A stretch of DNA of 15,658 nt from an uncultured Clostridia bacterium (GTDB taxonomy: Bacteria; Bacillota; Clostridia; Oscillospirales; Acutalibacteraceae): NCBI GenBank assembly GCA_944384865.1, contig CALWVC010000008.1, positions 1-15,658 on the forward strand, written 5' to 3'. A program made the position numbers and the translations under genes. Of the stretch, positions 5,462 through 13,560 are shown one piece after another. Under the pieces are notes generated by a model. That model saw only the letters and a program-made list of their open reading frames with translations, did no database searches and had not been told where the DNA came from. Each line of letters starts with the position of its first letter. Positions within the stretch are counted from its first letter, which is position 1.

Positions 5462-7684
5462 TTATCTGATATGCAGGGTTACGCCATATAACAGCAGATC
5501 ATAGGTATCGTTTAGTACCTGCATTTGCAGTTTCTTCGGTATTTTTCCGACGGAAACCGGCAGTCGAAACAGATTGACGACGTAATGCTCCCGATCCATA
5601 TCGTTGACAAAGCGAAGCGCCCTGGGTGCGTTGGAAGCGACAGGATTGATCCGCGATGGGCCATACCATCCGGCGGCGGTGGTGATTTCCTGCCCGTTGC
5701 GCAGAACGGTCTGTTCGGTAGAGCCGTCGGTATAATGCAATGCACAGACCGCTACCGGCTCGCCGAATGCGCCGCCGATGGGAAAGCCTTTGGGCATGCT
5801 GACGTTACCGATCAGGTAAATGGCTGTGCAGTCGTCTGATAACGTTAGTTCGGCCGGCGTATCGTGGTTGAGCACGATCGGCTGACGTAGCAGCTCCACG
5901 GGCAAACTGCCGATGGATTTGACCTCCTGCGGCAGAACCGGACCGGTATGCAATACCCGTTGTTTCCGTTCGACAAACACAAACCGGGGGATCGGCTCCA
6001 GCGCATGCCGTAGCATCCTGTCCCAAGCTTGCTTTTGCCGTCGATCGTTTGAGGCAGCGCGCAGATCTACAGGTTTATACGTTCCAGGCCCGGCGATATA
6101 TCCGACAATTTGTAAGCTTTGCTGCCTGATTGGAGGCTGCTCCAACTGCGCGTATGCTTTTTTGAATACTGCCAGATTTGCTTTGGGGTTTCGGTAACGG
6201 TCTACCAACCCTTCGTTCAATACGCCGTCGTGGCAGGCGGGCGCGGACCGGTTGAACTCAAAAACTTCCGCCCAGCACCAGACCGCGGCGCCGGCGATCA
6301 CCGGCTGGTCTTCGGTATTGCGCCATGTGCGCAGCATTTCTTCGATAAAGGTTGCGAACAGATGCGGGTTTTCATATACATGGTAACCGCCCCATTCAGT
6401 CAGCAGCAGCGGTTTATCATTCAGCTCGGCCGCACTTTCCAGCATCCGTTCCGGCGTGGGGCTGTAAGGATGCATGGTGTAAAAATCTAGATCACACGCT
6501 TTAAAATGCTTTTTGGTCATCGGGATATCCATGCAGTTGGCGCCTGAAACCATCCGGTCAGGATCTATTTTGCGGCAAAGGGCGGCGGACGCCTTTAGAA
6601 ACGCCGGCGTGAACATACATTCGTTAAAGCTCAGCCAGAAAGCGACGCAGACATGATTGCGGTCGCGCATGATTGTCCGGCGCAGCACTTCCAGACTGCC
6701 GTCTACAATTTCCGGATTTTTCATATCCGACCACCAGAGTCCCGGTTCTTCAGATACCAGAAGACCCAGCTCGTCGGCCAGCTCTAAGATCCGTTTGTGA
6801 TGCGGATAATGCACCAGCCGGACATAGTTGGCGCCGGCGTCTTTGATCATCTGCATATCCATACGCATCTGCTGCTCGGTCTGTATATGGCCCTGATCGC
6901 CGAACAGGTCATGACGGCATACGCCTATGAGAAACAGCGGTTCGCCGTTGAGATAAAACCGTTTTCCGGCTGTTTTAAATTCTTTAAACCCCACGCGCTG
7001 TACGGTTTGGTCACAGGGATTCCCGTTTGTATACAGGGTCAGGCGCAGCATATACAGGTGTGGGTTTTTCGGTGACCATAACAGCGGATTCTCTATTGAA
7101 AAGGCAAGCTGCGTATCGGTTTCGGCCGGCGCTTTTTTTTCAGCGACAATGTTGCCGAAGGGATCGGTCAGTGACAGGCCGACGGTCAACGACGGATCGC
7201 GGCTTTCGATCTTCATTTCGACGCTGCAGTCGGCGTGCCGGTACTGCTGCGTCAGCCTGGCCGACCATGCCGCATCGCAGATGATGCTGCCGGCAGTGTA
7301 TTCAATAGAAACGTCGCGGATAATGCCGCTGTAATTTTCCCAGCCCTCTGATGGTCCGAACACCACGCTGATATCTGCTATTTCTACCCGCAGGTCGTTG
7401 TCCTGCGGGCGCAGGAGATCGGTAATTTCATAAGTATACCGGCAATATGGGCGCATTTCACCTAAAATCCGGCCGTTCAATGTGACCTTCGCCATATAGG
7501 TGATCCCTTCAAAAATCAGAAAGGCGCGTTTGTTGCCGGCTATCGGCTGTGCTGCGTCGAAGTGCAGACGGCATTCCGATATGCCCACAGCCAGATCAGA
7601 ATAAGGGACCTGTTTTTTATAAAACGCGCCGTCGCCGATCCGGTAATCCCACCAGCCGTTGAGCAGCTGAACAGTTCTGTTCAT
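5462..7684 (-). CDS. Glycoside hydrolase family 2 (beta-glycosidase), cytoplasmic
   Basis: This 740-aa retaining beta-glycosidase cleaves a terminal beta-linked sugar. It has the GH2 order: N-terminal jelly-roll sugar-binding domain (about 1-130), an immunoglobulin-like domain (about 135-235), then a TIM barrel (about 245-515). The barrel shows VRLVHYPHH (288-296) and ELADELGLLVSEEPG, WLSFNEC with Asn354 and acid/base Glu355, and LLLTEWGG with nucleophile Glu430. Residues about 520-740 are an extra beta-rich module (LRNGQEITTA, YGPSRINPVA). There is no signal peptide, so the substrate must be imported or small. The loop LNEGLVDRYRNPK, where beta-glucuronidases carry N-x-K, lacks it, which argues weakly against glucuronidase; galactosidase or another specificity remains possible. 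The ATG overlaps the stop of the preceding gene as ATGA, with AGGGGG upstream, so translation is coupled. It is the last gene of the operon. The family is certain; the substrate is not. Confidence 0.92.
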   Translation of the reverse strand: MNRTVQLLNGWWDYRIGDGAFYKKQVPYSDLAVGISECRLHFDAAQPIAGNKRAFLIFEGITYMAKVTLNGRILGEMRPYCRYTYEITDLLRPQDNDLRVEIADISVVFGPSEGWENYSGIIRDVSIEYTAGSIICDAAWSARLTQQYRHADCSVEMKIESRDPSLTVGLSLTDPFGNIVAEKKAPAETDTQLAFSIENPLLWSPKNPHLYMLRLTLYTNGNPCDQTVQRVGFKEFKTAGKRFYLNGEPLFLIGVCRHDLFGDQGHIQTEQQMRMDMQMIKDAGANYVRLVHYPHHKRILELADELGLLVSEEPGLWWSDMKNPEIVDGSLEVLRRTIMRDRNHVCVAFWLSFNECMFTPAFLKASAALCRKIDPDRMVSGANCMDIPMTKKHFKACDLDFYTMHPYSPTPERMLESAAELNDKPLLLTEWGGYHVYENPHLFATFIEEMLRTWRNTEDQPVIAGAAVWCWAEVFEFNRSAPACHDGVLNEGLVDRYRNPKANLAVFKKAYAQLEQPPIRQQSLQIVGYIAGPGTYKPVDLRAASNDRRQKQAWDRMLRHALEPIPRFVFVERKQRVLHTGPVLPQEVKSIGSLPVELLRQPIVLNHDTPAELTLSDDCTAIYLIGNVSMPKGFPIGGAFGEPVAVCALHYTDGSTEQTVLRNGQEITTAAGWYGPSRINPVASNAPRALRFVNDMDREHYVVNLFRLPVSVGKIPKKLQMQVLNDTYDLLLYGVTLHIR

Positions 7685-8778
7685 AGCAGCGCCCCCTTGT
7701 TATTATGCAGGTTGCTTTGCAGCCGCCGGTAGTTCGCAAGGATCTGTTCAAACAGCGGGCTTCCCGGCCGCAGGCCGCAGAGATCGGTTAAGATCTGTGC
7801 CGGCGTTTTTTCGGATTTGATGGCTTGCCATGCCTGTTCGCTGTCGTTGTTATATAAAAGGGCGGCCGCGGCGGTCAGGCACAATACACTGTTGTCAGCG
7901 TGATATTTTTCCAACAGCAATGCCGGCCCGATGATCCGTTCGCCATACTGTAGTTTGCGCTGCGGCTCCCGGGCGTTGCGCGTCACCGTATCGGCGATGG
8001 TTCGGTCGCAGAATTTCTGTTTGGACAGCGCGGCAAATTCCCGCTGATCTGCAAGGTCATATCCGAATTCGGCGCATAGTACCGCGTTGGTGGCGCTGTA
8101 GTTGCGATCCAACAGACGTAGAATTTCGGGATCATTTGCGGCCTCGCCGTAATCTTCATAACCCTTGAGCCAGCCCAGGTAGGCGATCACACAGCTCGCG
8201 GCGTTATAGGTAAACAGCTTTCGGGTCAGAAAATTTCCAAACCCGTCAATCGGGCGCACACCAGGAAGCTGTGGGTCAAATCCGTCCAGCGGCTTTGCGT
8301 CGCATTGGAGATAGGGGTAATTTTCAGAAGCAATATCCAGTCCGCCGTCTTCAATGGTTGTGCAGAACACCGTGGCCTCGCTGACCGCTACATCGGGATT
8401 TCCGATAGCGTCCGCCAGCGTTTTCGCAGGGTGCGAGGCATTTTCACAGGTGATGATATACCGGCGCTTGCCGTCGTTGAGCAAAGGGGCAAGACGCGCG
8501 CCCACGTCAGTCAGATTTGCGCCGCCTACGGCAACAAACAACAGCTGGATCTCTGAAAAGTCCGCGTGCTCCCAGTCGGTGGCGGTATACTGGCCGATCG
8601 TATGCGCCGGACGTTTGTTGCCGAAAAACCGCACTTCAAAGCGCTGCTGTGCGCCGAGCCGGTCTGTCAGCGCCCGGTCGCGGTCGACAAACAGAATCGA
8701 TCGCCCAGCCTCAGACAGCAGACGGCCGATAAAGCCGCGTCCGGTTTTGCCCGCGCCGATTACAGCGATTTTATGCAT
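7681..8778 (-). CDS. Mannitol-1-phosphate dehydrogenase-like protein, second copy
   Basis: This 365-aa protein belongs to the polyol-specific long-chain dehydrogenase family (MtlD, UxaB, UxuB), which interconverts a polyol or aldonate with the ketose form using NAD(H). Its Rossmann motif GAGKTGRGFIG (residues 8-18) and Asp32 at the end of the second strand suggest NAD rather than NADP. FVAVGGANL and IITCEN are family-typical. It is close to E. coli MtlD in length, unlike the longer UxaB/UxuB. The family's catalytic K-x4-N-x2-H motif reads KLFTYNAAS here: Lys187 and Asn192 remain, but the His is Ser195. The substrate and even catalysis are therefore uncertain. Its ATG overlaps the end of its paralogue by 8 nt, with GGGGGTGG as ribosome-binding site inside that gene. 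It overlaps the GH2 gene by 4 nt. Sequence shared with its neighbour suggests tandem duplication followed by strong divergence. Confidence 0.85.
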   Translation of the reverse strand: MHKIAVIGAGKTGRGFIGRLLSEAGRSILFVDRDRALTDRLGAQQRFEVRFFGNKRPAHTIGQYTATDWEHADFSEIQLLFVAVGGANLTDVGARLAPLLNDGKRRYIITCENASHPAKTLADAIGNPDVAVSEATVFCTTIEDGGLDIASENYPYLQCDAKPLDGFDPQLPGVRPIDGFGNFLTRKLFTYNAASCVIAYLGWLKGYEDYGEAANDPEILRLLDRNYSATNAVLCAEFGYDLADQREFAALSKQKFCDRTIADTVTRNAREPQRKLQYGERIIGPALLLEKYHADNSVLCLTAAAALLYNNDSEQAWQAIKSEKTPAQILTDLCGLRPGSPLFEQILANYRRLQSNLHNNKGALL

Positions 8779-9943
8779 GAATCCACCCCCATTGTTTGAG
8801 CAATTTAATTTTAGATTTAATCAGCATGCCCAGCGCGCTGTCGGGCTGTAGGCCGCAGACCTGCTCTAACACGGCGTCTACCCCCTGTTCGGTGCGGATC
8901 TGCACCAGCCGTCTGGCAAATTCGTCATCGTCGTTTTGATAATAGATTGCGGCGGCGATGGCAATACATAGATTGTCAGGGGTGATGCCGTACGCCTCGA
9001 CCAGCCGTGCTGAACCTACCAGCCGGTCGTCGCGGCCCAGCTTGCGGATCGGATCCCGGGCGTTGCGTTCAATGAAGTCCACAATGGTATAATCCTGTAG
9101 TTTGGCTTTGGAGGTCAGCGTAAAAGCAAGCTGTTCTTCCAGCGGAAAGTGGTGCTTCAGCGATAACGCACGCGCCGTTTCAGAATATACGCCGTCCAGT
9201 ATTTTGAGGATACGCTCATCATGAGCCGCGTCGGCGATGTATGTGTAACCCAGCAGTGCGCCCAGATAAGAGGTTGTGCCGTTGGCGGCGTTATAGGTGT
9301 AAAATTTCCGTTCCAAAAAGCCGGTAAAGGCCTCAATCAGCTTCACACCCTGAATCGGCGGCAGTGTGCCAACAATCCGGGAGGCGTCAATAGGCAGCTC
9401 CCAGAAATTTTGTACGTTGACGATCAGCGGATCTTCTTTCAGCTGGTCGGCGGAGGGCTCGATGGCCGAGCGCATAATCACCGCTTCGGTTACGCCTACC
9501 TGACTGCTGAAAAACGTTTGCTGTTCCGGCATCAGCAGTTCGGCAATGGCGTCTCTGAGAATGGTGGCGGGCAGCTTCCAGTTTTCACAGGTTATAATGT
9601 TCAGCGTACCGCCGGTCTGCGTCTTGGCGGCTACGCCCTTTGCCAGCATTGGCGCAATCTGTTGTAGGTTTTTGCCTCCCACAGCGGTGAAAACTGCGTC
9701 GGCTTCGGCAATCGCCGAGGCAATCTCCTGTTCCTGATCAAAACGATAGGCTTTGACGCCGGTGATTTTGCAGTTTTTTTCAGGGGCGCCTAAAATGTTG
9801 ACGCTGTAACTGCGCTGCCGGTTGATCAGATCGGCAAGCGCCGGCTCCTTTTCCACAAAGGTAAACGAAATACCGCTTAGATACAGCAGATGGCCGATAA
9901 AACCGCGCGCAATTTTACCGGCGCCAAAAATAACACAGCTCAT
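8771..9943 (-). CDS. Mannitol-1-phosphate dehydrogenase-like protein, first copy
   Basis: This 390-aa member of the MtlD/long-chain polyol dehydrogenase family begins with the Rossmann motif FGAGKIARGFIG (residues 6-17). Glu31 after the second strand predicts NAD binding. FTAVGGKNL, IITCEN and ERNARDPIRKLGRDDRLVG are typical of MtlD-like enzymes. At the active-site motif it reads KFYTYNAAN: Lys213 and Asn218 are kept, while the usual His is Asn221. The adjacent copy has a different replacement at the same place. It lies 21 nt after the kinase gene, with AGGAAAGGA before its ATG, and overlaps the next dehydrogenase gene by 8 nt. It might oxidise or reduce a sugar acid, an inositol-like or a phosphorylated polyol, or pair with its paralogue. 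The family is well supported; the reaction is not. Confidence 0.86.
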   Translation of the reverse strand: MSCVIFGAGKIARGFIGHLLYLSGISFTFVEKEPALADLINRQRSYSVNILGAPEKNCKITGVKAYRFDQEQEIASAIAEADAVFTAVGGKNLQQIAPMLAKGVAAKTQTGGTLNIITCENWKLPATILRDAIAELLMPEQQTFFSSQVGVTEAVIMRSAIEPSADQLKEDPLIVNVQNFWELPIDASRIVGTLPPIQGVKLIEAFTGFLERKFYTYNAANGTTSYLGALLGYTYIADAAHDERILKILDGVYSETARALSLKHHFPLEEQLAFTLTSKAKLQDYTIVDFIERNARDPIRKLGRDDRLVGSARLVEAYGITPDNLCIAIAAAIYYQNDDDEFARRLVQIRTEQGVDAVLEQVCGLQPDSALGMLIKSKIKLLKQWGWIHA

Positions 9944-9964
9944 GATTTTTGAGTCCTTTCCTGG

Positions 9965-11368
9965 TTAGAGATCGGGGCGGTCAGACGCCCCGCCGGATGT
10001 CAGTTGTGTAAACAACGGTTTCAAAGATGGGTACAGCTGTTTGTAAACGGCGAAACGGTTTCGCAGCAGTCGTGTTTTGGTGGGATCAGGCCGAAATATC
10101 GCGCCCGGTTCGCAGTTGTCGAAAACAGCCTGTTCGAGATCGTCATAAAGCCGCATTCCGATGGCGGCAAGGATCTGCGCTCCTAACGCCGAGACATCGT
10201 TTTGCTGCAGCGTGCGGACCGGCAGTCCGAACAGCGTTGCCTTGATTCGGTTTAAAACGGGATTTTTCCCCGCGCCGCCCACAACGGTGATGGCCTGAAC
10301 ATCGGGGCATCCCATCTGCTCATAAATGTGGTATAAACTGAATGCCACGCCCTCCAACACCGAATACGAAAGGGTTTCCGCCGTTGTATCTGCGTTTATG
10401 CCAAAAAACACGCCCTTTGCGTTTGCATCCCATATCGGAGACCGCTCGCCGTTTAGGTAGGGCAGAAAAACCGGCGGCATCGTTTGCAGACTGTTGTTTA
10501 AATTGGTATTATGCAAATTGTGCAGCAGCATGCCCATGCGCAGCGCAGCGCCGCTGGAGGCGGTAACGCCGTATTGCACATATCTGCCGAAATACGGACC
10601 GGATACCAGAGCAGAATCAAACGCCGCGAGGCGGTCGGTGACGACGCCGAGGTGTTCGCTGGTTCCGGTGATGTCAAACAGCTCGCCGCCCTGCAGCATT
10701 CCCGTGCCCAGCAGTCCGGCGAAAAAATCGTTACAGCCGGTAAATACCGGCGTACCCAGCGGTATTCCGGTTTCGCGTGCGGCAGCAGGGGAGACCAGCC
10801 CCGCAACAGTGTCGGGCGGCTGCAGTTTTGGCAGACAGGCTTCATCCAGCCCCAGCCATTGCAACAGCCGGCGGCTGTAGGTTCCGGTTTTCAAATTGGC
10901 AAGTCCCCGCCAGGAATACATGTCGCTGACCATATGCCCGGTAAGCCTGTCAATCAGAAAATCCTTCGGCATACGGACGCGCAAAAGCGGTTTGAAATGG
11001 TTTTGGATATAACGCAGCCGGGGCAGCGGATAAGATGGAAGCTGCGGATGCGGCATAGAGATTTCTTCTAAGAAATCCTGCTGCGAGAAGTGCTCCAGTG
11101 TTTGCTGTAATTCCTCTTGCCCTACAGGATCGCTCCAACCAATATAGTCCCGTCCGTTGATGATATATGTACCGACCTGCGCGGACAGCCCGATTGCACG
11201 AAGCTGTGAAAAATCCAACTGCCGGGCCGCTTTGCAAAGGGCCTTCCACCATCCGTCCGGATCCCGGGTCGTGTAGGACTCGCGAATCTTATGGGTTCCT
11301 TTTGCGTCGTTGTACAGCAGCTTAATGCCGGAGGTTCCCAAATCAATACCTAAAATACCGTTTTTCAT
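9965..11368 (-). CDS. FGGY-family carbohydrate kinase, xylulokinase-like
   Basis: This 467-aa kinase transfers the ATP gamma-phosphate to a sugar, ketose or polyol in the cytoplasm. The N-terminal phosphate loop is GIDLGTSGIK (7-16), the catalytic-base candidate is Asp214 in TGCNDFFAG, and the second domain has ITGTSEHLG (233-241). FLPYLNGERSPIWD (301-314) with KGVFFGI is xylulokinase-like, and GGAGKNP (364-370) with SALGA (393-397) closes the nucleotide site. Where xylulokinases have a Q-M-H-G substrate motif, this protein reads LSAQVGTY (61-68), so the Met-His pair is gone and the substrate is probably not D-xylulose. Its ATG overlaps the dehydrogenase stop by 4 nt (ATGA). It is somewhat shorter than common relatives but looks intact. 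The most likely substrate is the product of the dehydrogenases beside it. Confidence 0.9.
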   Translation of the reverse strand: MKNGILGIDLGTSGIKLLYNDAKGTHKIRESYTTRDPDGWWKALCKAARQLDFSQLRAIGLSAQVGTYIINGRDYIGWSDPVGQEELQQTLEHFSQQDFLEEISMPHPQLPSYPLPRLRYIQNHFKPLLRVRMPKDFLIDRLTGHMVSDMYSWRGLANLKTGTYSRRLLQWLGLDEACLPKLQPPDTVAGLVSPAAARETGIPLGTPVFTGCNDFFAGLLGTGMLQGGELFDITGTSEHLGVVTDRLAAFDSALVSGPYFGRYVQYGVTASSGAALRMGMLLHNLHNTNLNNSLQTMPPVFLPYLNGERSPIWDANAKGVFFGINADTTAETLSYSVLEGVAFSLYHIYEQMGCPDVQAITVVGGAGKNPVLNRIKATLFGLPVRTLQQNDVSALGAQILAAIGMRLYDDLEQAVFDNCEPGAIFRPDPTKTRLLRNRFAVYKQLYPSLKPLFTQLTSGGASDRPDL

Positions 11369-12378
11369 AACATAAACACCGCTTTTACGAAGCCCTGGGG
11401 CCGCATACGCGCCATTTGCAGGCCGATTGCAAAGTCTTCCAATGGCATTCGGTTGGTAATCAGCGGCTTTAAGTCGATGATTCCGTCGGCCATCAGAGTC
11501 GCTGCCTGTTTGTGCATATTCCAGTTGTTTCCCGCGCCGATGACCCGCAGATTATTAATATGAATATCGTCGATACGAATCTGCATAATTTTGCCGCGGC
11601 CATATCCGGCCAGCACTACGGTTCCGCCTTTTTTCGCGATTTTCAGGCAGGTCTGAATACAGGGCTCAATGCCGGTGGCGTCGATTACCACATCGGTGCC
11701 TTCCGGATGCAGCTTGCGCAGCTCTGTTGACAGATCCTGTTCGCTGGTGGCGATGACGGCGTATGCGCCCATGCGCTTTGCGATTTGCAGCCGCCTGGAG
11801 CTGGAAGCGCAAACGACGATCCGGCGCATGCCCATAGCTCTGGCTGCGGCGAGAATACACAGCCCGATAGAGCCGGCGCCCATAATGAGCAGCGTATCGC
11901 CAAACGCTGCGCCGGCCTTTTGCAGTGTTCCCAGGGCTACGCCCAGAGGCTCGCACAAAGCGCCTTCTTCAAAAGAGACCTGCTGCGCCAGTTCGCACAG
12001 CCCATATACCGGAACAATGACATGTTCAGCGTAAGCGCCGTTGCGCTTGAACCCGATTTCTTCAAATTGATCACAATACCGCCAATTGCCGCTGCGGCAG
12101 GCGTCGCATCTCAGACAAACCACATCGTTGCTGCCGATGACGCGTTTGCCGACCCAGTGTTGGTCTTCGCTGCTGCCCACGCTGTCTACCACGCCGCTCC
12201 ACTCATGACCGGGAATCAGCGGGTAATTGGCCGCGATATTGCCGTCTACTACCTCTAAATCTGTAGCGCAGATAGCTGCGGCCTTGACCCGGACGCGGGC
12301 AAATCCCGGCGGCGGCTCCGGGAGCGGGGTTTCTGTGAGCAGGACGCTGCCGGGCTGTTGAATCATAACTGCTTTCAT
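11365..12378 (-). CDS. Zinc-dependent medium-chain dehydrogenase (sorbitol/threonine DH-like)
   Basis: This 337-aa NAD(P)-dependent MDR dehydrogenase oxidises a secondary alcohol. Catalytic-zinc ligands are visible as Cys37 in ICATD, His58-Glu59 in PGHEWSG, and Glu143 in CEPLG. The structural zinc lobe is C-x2-C-x2-C-x7-C (Cys88, 91, 94, 102). The cofactor motif is GAGSIG (167-172). This pattern fits sorbitol, galactitol or L-threonine dehydrogenases; in this operon a sugar alcohol or sugar acid is the natural guess. The frame is open further upstream to 12480, but the true start is the ATG at 12378. It has GGAGG seven bases ahead and overlaps the ROK stop by 4 nt (ATGA). Its own stop overlaps the kinase start by 4 nt. 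The sequence seems complete with all metal ligands present. Confidence 0.92.
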   Translation of the reverse strand: MKAVMIQQPGSVLLTETPLPEPPPGFARVRVKAAAICATDLEVVDGNIAANYPLIPGHEWSGVVDSVGSSEDQHWVGKRVIGSNDVVCLRCDACRSGNWRYCDQFEEIGFKRNGAYAEHVIVPVYGLCELAQQVSFEEGALCEPLGVALGTLQKAGAAFGDTLLIMGAGSIGLCILAAARAMGMRRIVVCASSSRRLQIAKRMGAYAVIATSEQDLSTELRKLHPEGTDVVIDATGIEPCIQTCLKIAKKGGTVVLAGYGRGKIMQIRIDDIHINNLRVIGAGNNWNMHKQAATLMADGIIDLKPLITNRMPLEDFAIGLQMARMRPQGFVKAVFML

Positions 12379-13508
12379 TGTGTATCCTCCTTGCCGATTT
12401 GCAACTGACTGATCGAACGTTCCAGTGCGATCAGCGCCGCGCCCAGCGCGGCATTTTCCACATCGATGGTAGAAAAACACAGCGGACGGTCAGGACACAG
12501 CCGGGCCGTATGCTGTATAAAAGCATCGTAAAATAAATCGTTGTAATTCCACATGTCTCCGCACAGGACAACTTCGGGAATATGCAGCAGATGCGCGGCG
12601 TTGCAGAGAGCGGTGGCCAAATGGCGCGCCATATCTGCAAACCGCTGTTTTGCAGCGGAATCCTGCGCCCGTGCCTGCTGCGCCAGCTGTGCAAACGGCA
12701 TTTGCGCCAGCTGCGCCATGCCGCTCTGCGAGGCATAAAGCTCCAGACAGCCGTTGCGGCCGCAGTCGCAGCGCGGCCCATCCGGTACAGCTGTCGTATG
12801 TCCGAGTTCAAACATACCGGGCCGGTCAAGAATGCGCCCGTCCAGCATGACCGCCATACCGATACCGTTATCAACCCGAAGCAGAATCGCATTGTCTGCA
12901 TCGGAATCAGCGGTGCGGGCATACAGAATGCAGTTCGGGTCGTGTTCCAAAAACACCGGAAGCCGCAGTGTGTTCTGCAATAGCTGCGCCAGCGGGACCT
13001 GCGACCAGTTTTTACATTGCGGCAAACGAATTGATATACCGTTTTTTGCGTCTACCAAGCCCTGCATAGCGACTCCGACGCCTAAAATGTGGCGTTTGCC
13101 GGCAGAAGCGAGAACCTGCTTTGTAAGCGCGGTGATTCCGTTTAACAGCGATTGCCGGCTGGTGAAATTTGCGGAGTGAGACCAGCTTTGCAGCACGGTG
13201 TTTTTCAGATTGATCAATACCGCGCGCAGCCCGGAACTGTTGACGTCTAATCCGATGACGAAATGGTCGGCGCCGTTGATTTCCAACTGAAAGGGGGTTC
13301 GTCCGGCGCCGGTGCTTTGCGCCGACTTACACTCCGTAATGTAACCATGCTCAATCAACCGGGCCGTGATGCTGGATACTGCCGCCCAGCTCAGGCCGGT
13401 CAGCGCTTCGATTTGTTTGCGGGTAATCTGCCCGCACTCCCGAATTAAAAACAATATATCCGCTGCGTTGGCCTGTTTCATATCCTGTTGGTTAATATAT
13501 TTTTTCAA
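12375..13508 (-). CDS. ROK-family transcriptional repressor
   Basis: This 377-aa regulator is of the XylR/NagC type. An N-terminal winged helix-turn-helix covers about residues 14-60 (ITRKQIEALTGLSWAAVSSI and the following helix). A sugar-kinase-like effector domain follows, with a zinc site His237 in ELGH plus Cys247, Cys249 and Cys254 in CDCGRNGCLE. The phosphate-binding loop is altered (GLDVNSSG), as expected for a repressor that does not phosphorylate sugar. The start is TTG at 13508. It keeps the NQQDMKQAN stretch usual before the first helix in this family, and GGGGGTG lies 8 nt upstream. The later ATG at 13481 has poorer spacing. It is the first gene of the operon. Its promoter lies in the palindrome just upstream, so it probably represses both itself and the divergent genes until a sugar-derived effector binds. 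Confidence 0.92.
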   Translation of the reverse strand: MKKYINQQDMKQANAADILFLIRECGQITRKQIEALTGLSWAAVSSITARLIEHGYITECKSAQSTGAGRTPFQLEINGADHFVIGLDVNSSGLRAVLINLKNTVLQSWSHSANFTSRQSLLNGITALTKQVLASAGKRHILGVGVAMQGLVDAKNGISIRLPQCKNWSQVPLAQLLQNTLRLPVFLEHDPNCILYARTADSDADNAILLRVDNGIGMAVMLDGRILDRPGMFELGHTTAVPDGPRCDCGRNGCLELYASQSGMAQLAQMPFAQLAQQARAQDSAAKQRFADMARHLATALCNAAHLLHIPEVVLCGDMWNYNDLFYDAFIQHTARLCPDRPLCFSTIDVENAALGAALIALERSISQLQIGKEDTQ

Positions 13509-13525
13509 TACTGTTTCACCCCCCC

Positions 13526-13554
13526 TTGACTATTATATCGTCGCGTGATATAAT
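13526..13554 (+). promoter_or_regulatory. Sigma-A promoter toward the MBL hydrolase gene
   Basis: The boxes are TTGACT (13526-13531), a 17-bp spacer, and a consensus TATAAT (13549-13554). The predicted start is G13561, at the head of GGGGTGAAA, giving a leader of about 114 nt. It shares the same DNA with the minus-strand promoter. Confidence 0.88.
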
Positions 13555-13560
13555 AGTCAA
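13532..13560 (-). promoter_or_regulatory. Sigma-A promoter of the ROK-to-GH2 operon
   Basis: On the minus strand the boxes are TTGACT (13560-13555), a 17-bp spacer, and TATAAT (13537-13532). They are identical in boxes and spacing to the plus-strand promoter and fully superimposed on it. The predicted start is G13525, giving a leader of only about 17 nt whose 5' G-run also serves as ribosome-binding site for the TTG start at 13508. Confidence 0.88.

Noticed and set aside
12379..12480. 34-residue N-terminal extension of the zinc dehydrogenase
   Set aside because: It overlaps the ROK coding end, lacks the family pattern, and the ATG at 12378 has an ideal GGAGG and an ATGA junction.
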